From: Streptomyces sp. LUP47B
Lineage (GTDB): Bacteria; Actinomycetota; Actinomycetes; Streptomycetales; Streptomycetaceae
Assembly (NCBI RefSeq): GCF_001746295.1
Contig: NZ_MJAH01000017.1
Coordinates: forward strand, 62,001 to 126,000
DNA: 64,000 nt
Direction: 5' to 3'
Both the position numbers and the translations under genes were made by a program. Position 1 is the first letter of the stretch; every line of letters starts with the position of its first letter. Below are positions 60,749 through 64,000 of the stretch, piece after piece. Under the pieces are notes generated by a model. That model was not told the DNA's origin and searched no databases. It worked only from the letters and a program-made list of their open reading frames with translations.

Positions 60749-60776
60749 AGTTGGTTGCCAACTTGGATGAGTTGGC
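60749..60776. promoter_or_regulatory. overlapping inverted repeats between GntR paralogue 1 and small membrane gene
   Basis: AGTTGG-TTG-CCAACT (60749-60763) overlaps GCCAACT-TGGATG-AGTTGGC (60757-60776). Both are perfect in their arms. The first shares sequence and spacing with the site at 62067-62083 before the paralogous pair, which supports a shared operator. Confidence 0.7.
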
Positions 60777-60844
60777 GGAAGTTTTACCTCCTCGCCCGCC
60801 TCACCGCCCGCCTCACCGCCCGCAAGTCCGAAGGGGGAACCAAC

Positions 60845-61033
60845 ATGCCGGCCCTCGCCCTCCTCTCCGCCGTCTTCGTCGTCGGCGTCGAGCAGACCCT
60901 GCAGTGGAAGTACGGCGCCAGCGGCATCATCGGGATGCTGCTGCTCACCATCGGCATCAAGGCCAAGAACCCCGCGATCAGTTCGACCGGGGCCGTGGTT
61001 CTCGCTCTGCTGGTCGCGGGGCCCGCCCTATGA
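60845..61033 (+). CDS. 62-residue membrane protein (module copy 1)
   Basis: A small protein, almost entirely hydrophobic: ALALLSAVFVVGVEQTLQWK, GASGIIGMLLLTIGIKAKNP and AVVLALLVAGPAL, giving two or three short membrane helices. ATG 60845 follows GAAGGGGGAACCAAC. It is 50 percent or more alike to the 61-residue protein at 62173, with QWK(Y/W)GA(S/M)GI and (L)TIG(I/V)K(A/S)KN as shared blocks. Both are divergent from a GntR paralogue. The role is unknown; holin-like, transfer-related or membrane-stress roles are all possible. Confidence 0.75.
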   Translation: MPALALLSAVFVVGVEQTLQWKYGASGIIGMLLLTIGIKAKNPAISSTGAVVLALLVAGPAL

Positions 61034-61068
61034 TCCGAACGCGCCCTGCTCCGCCACTGTGGGAGACG

Positions 61069-61986
61069 TCAGCCCGTGAGCGCCAGCTCCGAACTGATCG
61101 TCTCCCACAGTGCGTTGAACCACAGATGGGACTGCTCCACGAAGGCCGTGTCCCGCAGGCCGGCGCCCTGTTCGAAGGCGAACAGCATCGACTGGGTGCC
61201 CTCGGAGTCGTAGAGCTCCAGGTGCTCGTGGTCGATCTCCTCCTTGCGGCGCGTCAGCGTGTAGTACGCGAACAGCGCCTCCATGCCGTTGAGAAGGTAC
61301 AGCTTCACCGGTGGCGTGAAGGGCAGGGCACGGAAGGAGACGTGGACGTCGATGCCGTGCGTGGCACGCAGGGCCAGGAGGTTGTGCCGCAGGACCTGCC
61401 CCTGCGCGTTGCGCTGGGCCAGCCAGCGCTCGTGGACCGGGTCGTCGTCGCCACGGTCCTCGACGGACACCGGGAAGGCGAGGTCGATGTCCCGGCCCGG
61501 CAGCAGCACGCGTACGTCGATCTTGGCCGGATTCAGCCGTCCGGCGTGGATCTGGCGCAGCCCCTCGCCGAAGGCGAGGTTGAGGGACACCGACGTCAGG
61601 CACAGCGCGTCCACCTCGACGTGCGGGGCCTCGAAGGCGGTGGCGATCCGGGGGCCGAGGGCGACCATCGTGGGCTGCGGGGCCGCTCCCGGGCCGGTGA
61701 GCGCCGCGCTGAGCCCCAGGTCGGGGGCGACGGTCGCCGGGCTTCCCTTGGAGACGTTGGTGAGCAGGCGTTCCGTCTGCAGCAGGTACAGCGCCTGCCG
61801 TACGACCCCGCGCTCGACGCCGAACTCCTCTGCCAGCCGCGCCTGTGTGGGCATGCGCTGACCTGCCCGCAGCGTGCCGGACCGGATCCGGGCGCGGAGC
61901 TCGTCGGCCACCTCGCGAGGTGACGTGTGTGGCCGCTGTGACCTCTTCCGTCCATTGACGGAGGCGTGTTTCGGGTCCACGACCAA
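61069..61986 (-). CDS. GntR-family regulator (paralogue 2)
   Basis: A 305-residue regulator closely related to the gene at 59786. The helix-turn-helix is ADELRARIRSGTLRAGQRMP and LAEEFGVERGVVRQALYLLQ. The effector domain repeats VDVRVLLPGRDIDLAFPVSV, VLRHNLLALRATHGIDVHVS, FRALPFTPPVKLYLLNGMEA and FVEQSHLWFNALWETISSEL. The TTG start has GGGAAG 9 nt upstream; the promoter-side sequence (TTTGGTCGTG) is the same as in paralogue 1. There is no HAD gene after this copy. It is convergent with the 62-residue membrane gene at 60845 and divergent from the one at 62173. Confidence 0.87.
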   Translation of the reverse strand: MVVDPKHASVNGRKRSQRPHTSPREVADELRARIRSGTLRAGQRMPTQARLAEEFGVERGVVRQALYLLQTERLLTNVSKGSPATVAPDLGLSAALTGPGAAPQPTMVALGPRIATAFEAPHVEVDALCLTSVSLNLAFGEGLRQIHAGRLNPAKIDVRVLLPGRDIDLAFPVSVEDRGDDDPVHERWLAQRNAQGQVLRHNLLALRATHGIDVHVSFRALPFTPPVKLYLLNGMEALFAYYTLTRRKEEIDHEHLELYDSEGTQSMLFAFEQGAGLRDTAFVEQSHLWFNALWETISSELALTG

Positions 61987-62066
61987 ACACTACAACTTCC
62001 CGCCATCTTTGGGCAGTTCACTGGAAGGTGGTTATGAGCCGCATCCAAGCGGAGATAAGTACAGTG

Positions 62067-62083
62067 AAGTTGGTCGCCAACTT
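62067..62083. promoter_or_regulatory. inverted repeat between GntR paralogue 2 and small membrane gene
   Basis: AAGTTGG-TCG-CCAACTT is perfect in its 7-bp arms with a 3-nt centre, the same arrangement as at 60749-60763. A further exact palindrome GTTGGCCAAC lies at 62120-62129, closer to the membrane gene. Confidence 0.7.
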
Positions 62084-62172
62084 GAGCAATCTTGAGAAAC
62101 ATGGTCAAAGCTTCACAGGGTTGGCCAACTCGGCGGTCGACAGGGGCCACCGTCCCGAAGGGGGGACCCGTC

Positions 62173-62358
62173 ATGCCGTTCATCGCAGTCGCCATCGCCG
62201 CCCTCGCCGTCGGCTTCGAAGCACTCGTGCAGTGGAAGTGGGGTGCGATGGGCATCGTGGCGTTCGTCGCGCTGACCATCGGCGTCAAGTCCAAGAACCT
62301 CGCGATCGGTGGCATCGGAGCGGTCATCCTCGTGATGCTGCTCGCCCAGTCCGGATGA
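62173..62358 (+). CDS. 61-residue membrane protein (module copy 2)
   Basis: Paralogue of the protein at 60845: MPFIAVAIAALAVGFEALVQ, WKWGAMGIVAFVALTIGVKS and KNLAIGGIGAVILVMLLAQS, with two or three membrane helices and a short Lys-containing turn. ATG 62173 follows GAAGGGGGGACCCGTC, nearly the same leader as copy 1. It is divergent from GntR paralogue 2 with the same operator type in the gap. Confidence 0.75.
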   Translation: MPFIAVAIAALAVGFEALVQWKWGAMGIVAFVALTIGVKSKNLAIGGIGAVILVMLLAQSG

Positions 62359-62438
62359 CGCCCGCCCGCCGGGCCCAGGATCCGGCTGATCGGGCTCCCT
62401 TCCGGAGGGGAGCCGGGAGCCCGGTCGGTCTGCACAGT

Positions 62439-62548
62439 CACAACTGAACACTGACAACTGAACAGCAGCGACAGTTGCACACACCGCACAGCCACAACAG
62501 AACAGTCACAACAGAACACGGGCACGACCGCACAGCCACAACTGAACA
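62439..62548. repeat. five copies of a 12-nt repeat, (C/G)ACAAC(T/A)GAACA
   Basis: Copies begin at 62439, 62453, 62493, 62507 and 62537; spacings are 14, 40, 14 and 30 nt. The block is C/A-rich on this strand and lies in the 242-nt gap between the second small membrane gene and the eis-like gene, both of whose 3' ends face it. No gene is supported here. Confidence 0.85.
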
Positions 62549-62600
62549 GCTCGCTACGGATGCGAAGCAACCGCCCACCCGTCCCCGCCAGAAGGGAACG

Positions 62601-63851
62601 TCAGAACATGTCCGGGCACCAAGGACGCCTGGATGTACGCAGCAGGGCGTCGGCCCCCCGGCCGGCGCCCGCTTGTTCTTCCCGCACTCGCCCGAGCGCC
62701 ACGAGCCGCTCCACCGACTCGTCACCGAGCCACAGCGTCGCCAACTCCCGTACGTCCAGCGTGAGATCGGCGCTCCGAGTCGTCGCCGTACAGCCGGCCC
62801 CGGCGGGCGATGCCTCCAGAAGGTACCGGCCGCCTGCCATCCCGGACCCGTCCACGACCTCCAGCACCAGCGCGCCCTCACCCTCGTACGTCCGCGCCTC
62901 CAGGGCTCGTACGACATCCAGGATCCGCACCCACAGCCAGTCCGACTGCGTGGTGATCCCGGCCGCCCGGGGGTTGGGCAGGAGGTGCGGGAGCAGGTCG
63001 TCGGGGGCCCGCCAGCCGCTCTTGATCCGCATGACCCAGTCGATCGAGCACAGGTAGTGCCACAGGGCACGCTCGGCGGCCGGGGTCGAGGCGATCAGAC
63101 TCCGCACGCTCGCCGTGTTCAACGGCTGCATGGTGTCGGCCCACTTGTCGTCCACCTCGTACGCCATCAGCCCCTCGACCGTGCCGTCCGCCGCCCGGTA
63201 CACGGCGAAGAACGGCTCGGTCCACTTCGGGTCGGTGCGTACGGCCCCCGTCGTGAGCTGCCACAACCAGTCGTCCCGGCTGATCGCCCCCGGCGTGGCA
63301 CGGCGCATCCGGTCGTGCAGTTCCGGACCGAGCTTGCGTACGTCGCCGGGTTCCACCAGGTCGATACGGCCGCCGTCCAGATCGGGGCCACGGAGGTCGA
63401 GGCCGGCGCGCGGGACGTCGATCGTCCACTCGGCGGCCGAGGTGGCGGGGCCGAAGCCGTAGCGGCCGTAGATCGGGTACTCGGCGGCGATCAGCGTCGC
63501 CAGGACGTCTCCGCGCTCCTTCGCGGCGGCGAGGTCCCGGCTCATCATGCGGGTCAGGAGCCCGCGCCGGCGGTGGGTGGCGGTCACGGTGACGGCGCTG
63601 ATCGCGTCGGCGGCCACGGACTCGCCACCGACGGCCGTCACCTCCTGCGCGAACGACCGGAAGGTGGCCACGCAACGGTCCCCGTCGAAGGCACCGAGCA
63701 GCCGCCCCGGCTCGAACTGGCGCTCGCGGGCCTCCAGTTCAGCCTCCGACACGACCGGCTCCCGCAGAAACCCGGCATGCACGGCACGCAGCCACTCGGG
63801 ATACTCGGCCTCGGTGACCGGACGGACGTCTATGTCGACTGGGGCGCTCAT
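62601..63851 (-). CDS. Eis-family N-acetyltransferase
   Basis: A 416-residue member of the Eis (enhanced intracellular survival) family of acetyl-CoA-dependent aminoglycoside/protein acetyltransferases. The N-terminal GNAT domain has AISAVTVTATHRRRGLLTRM and MMSRDLAAAKERGDVLATLI, with AEYPIYGRYGFGPATSAAEW. A second GNAT-like domain and a sterol-carrier-protein-like C-terminal domain follow. The protein ends in PWCPDMF, keeping the C-terminal phenylalanine whose carboxylate acts as catalytic base in Eis. ATG 63851. Amine detoxification is a likely role in Streptomyces. Confidence 0.9.
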   Translation of the reverse strand: MSAPVDIDVRPVTEAEYPEWLRAVHAGFLREPVVSEAELEARERQFEPGRLLGAFDGDRCVATFRSFAQEVTAVGGESVAADAISAVTVTATHRRRGLLTRMMSRDLAAAKERGDVLATLIAAEYPIYGRYGFGPATSAAEWTIDVPRAGLDLRGPDLDGGRIDLVEPGDVRKLGPELHDRMRRATPGAISRDDWLWQLTTGAVRTDPKWTEPFFAVYRAADGTVEGLMAYEVDDKWADTMQPLNTASVRSLIASTPAAERALWHYLCSIDWVMRIKSGWRAPDDLLPHLLPNPRAAGITTQSDWLWVRILDVVRALEARTYEGEGALVLEVVDGSGMAGGRYLLEASPAGAGCTATTRSADLTLDVRELATLWLGDESVERLVALGRVREEQAGAGRGADALLRTSRRPWCPDMF

Positions 63852-63955
63852 GGGGCCACGGTAGGCGGGCGGGGATGAGGTGTCGCGTCGATTTCCCTGC
63901 CCAGTCCGCCGCGGCCTTCCCTGGGTCATTCAACCCGGGCCCGCCGCGAAGTCCC

Positions 63956-64000
63956 CTAGGTCAGCAGATCCGCCACCCGCGCCTCGCCCTCCCGGTACCG
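63956..64000 (-). CDS. C-terminal end of a gene cut by the window edge
   Basis: On the minus strand the last 45 nt read RYREGEARVADLLT and then TAG. The composition is protein-like and GC3-biased, so it is probably the end of a gene that starts beyond the window. Too little is present for a family call. Confidence 0.4.
   Translation of the reverse strand, partial: RYREGEARVADLLT

Noticed and set aside
62439..62548. CRISPR array before the eis-like gene
   Set aside because: Repeats are only 12 nt, spacings are irregular (14-40 nt), and no cas genes are in the window.

Overview
The window is a stretch of high-GC actinobacterial chromosome, almost certainly Streptomyces. The evidence is the strong G/C third-position bias, frequent GTG starts, and a set of Streptomyces or actinobacterial hallmark genes: msiK, the mycothiol gene mshA, phoP/phoR/phoU followed by a metallothionein-like gene, carD, an XRE regulator and many GNAT and regulator genes. 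The order msiK - nucleotidyltransferase - DoxX - rlmB - cysS - ispF - ispD - carD - phoP/phoR - phoU - gpmA - mshA - NlpC/P60 fits, from memory, the conserved core block around SCO4200-SCO4240 of S. coelicolor; I could not check this.

Layout. 1-13300: single-gene housekeeping and accessory functions (partial Uma2 nuclease, M1 lipoprotein peptidase, pentapeptide protein, flavin and MDR oxidoreductases, rhomboid-like protein, streptomycin-kinase-like gene coupled to an acetyltransferase, EEP phosphatase, an OmpR-type two-component pair). 13275-14281: tRNA-Thr(UGU) with a decayed integrated element on its 3' side (duplicated tRNA end and terminator, broken tyrosine integrase). 14400-15873: a full-length TnpB element. 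16066-33063: core block (msiK, rlmB, cysS, isoprenoid genes, carD, phosphate regulon, gpmA), with a LysR/SDR/F420-reductase set between phoU and gpmA. 33216-45600: MFS transporter, a second TnpB element abutting a DUF2000 gene, AraC regulator, mshA, cell-wall hydrolase, SpoIIE phosphatase, HbhA-like protein and an XRE regulator with a perfect palindrome upstream. 45646-55424: small accessory enzymes, an ankyrin protein, a nitroreductase-hemerythrin fusion, and a TetR - HelD helicase pair with an operator between them.

55515-62358 is the least ordinary part. It holds a 744-residue protein with two kinase-type domains, three GntR regulators that share an unusual C-terminal domain, a coupled HAD phosphatase, and two 61-62-residue membrane proteins, each divergent from one of the GntR genes. 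Each GntR control region carries a TTGG-N-CCAA inverted repeat. I read this as a duplicated regulator/small-membrane-protein module of unknown purpose. The window ends with an Eis-type acetyltransferase, preceded by an array of short repeats, and the last codons of a further gene.
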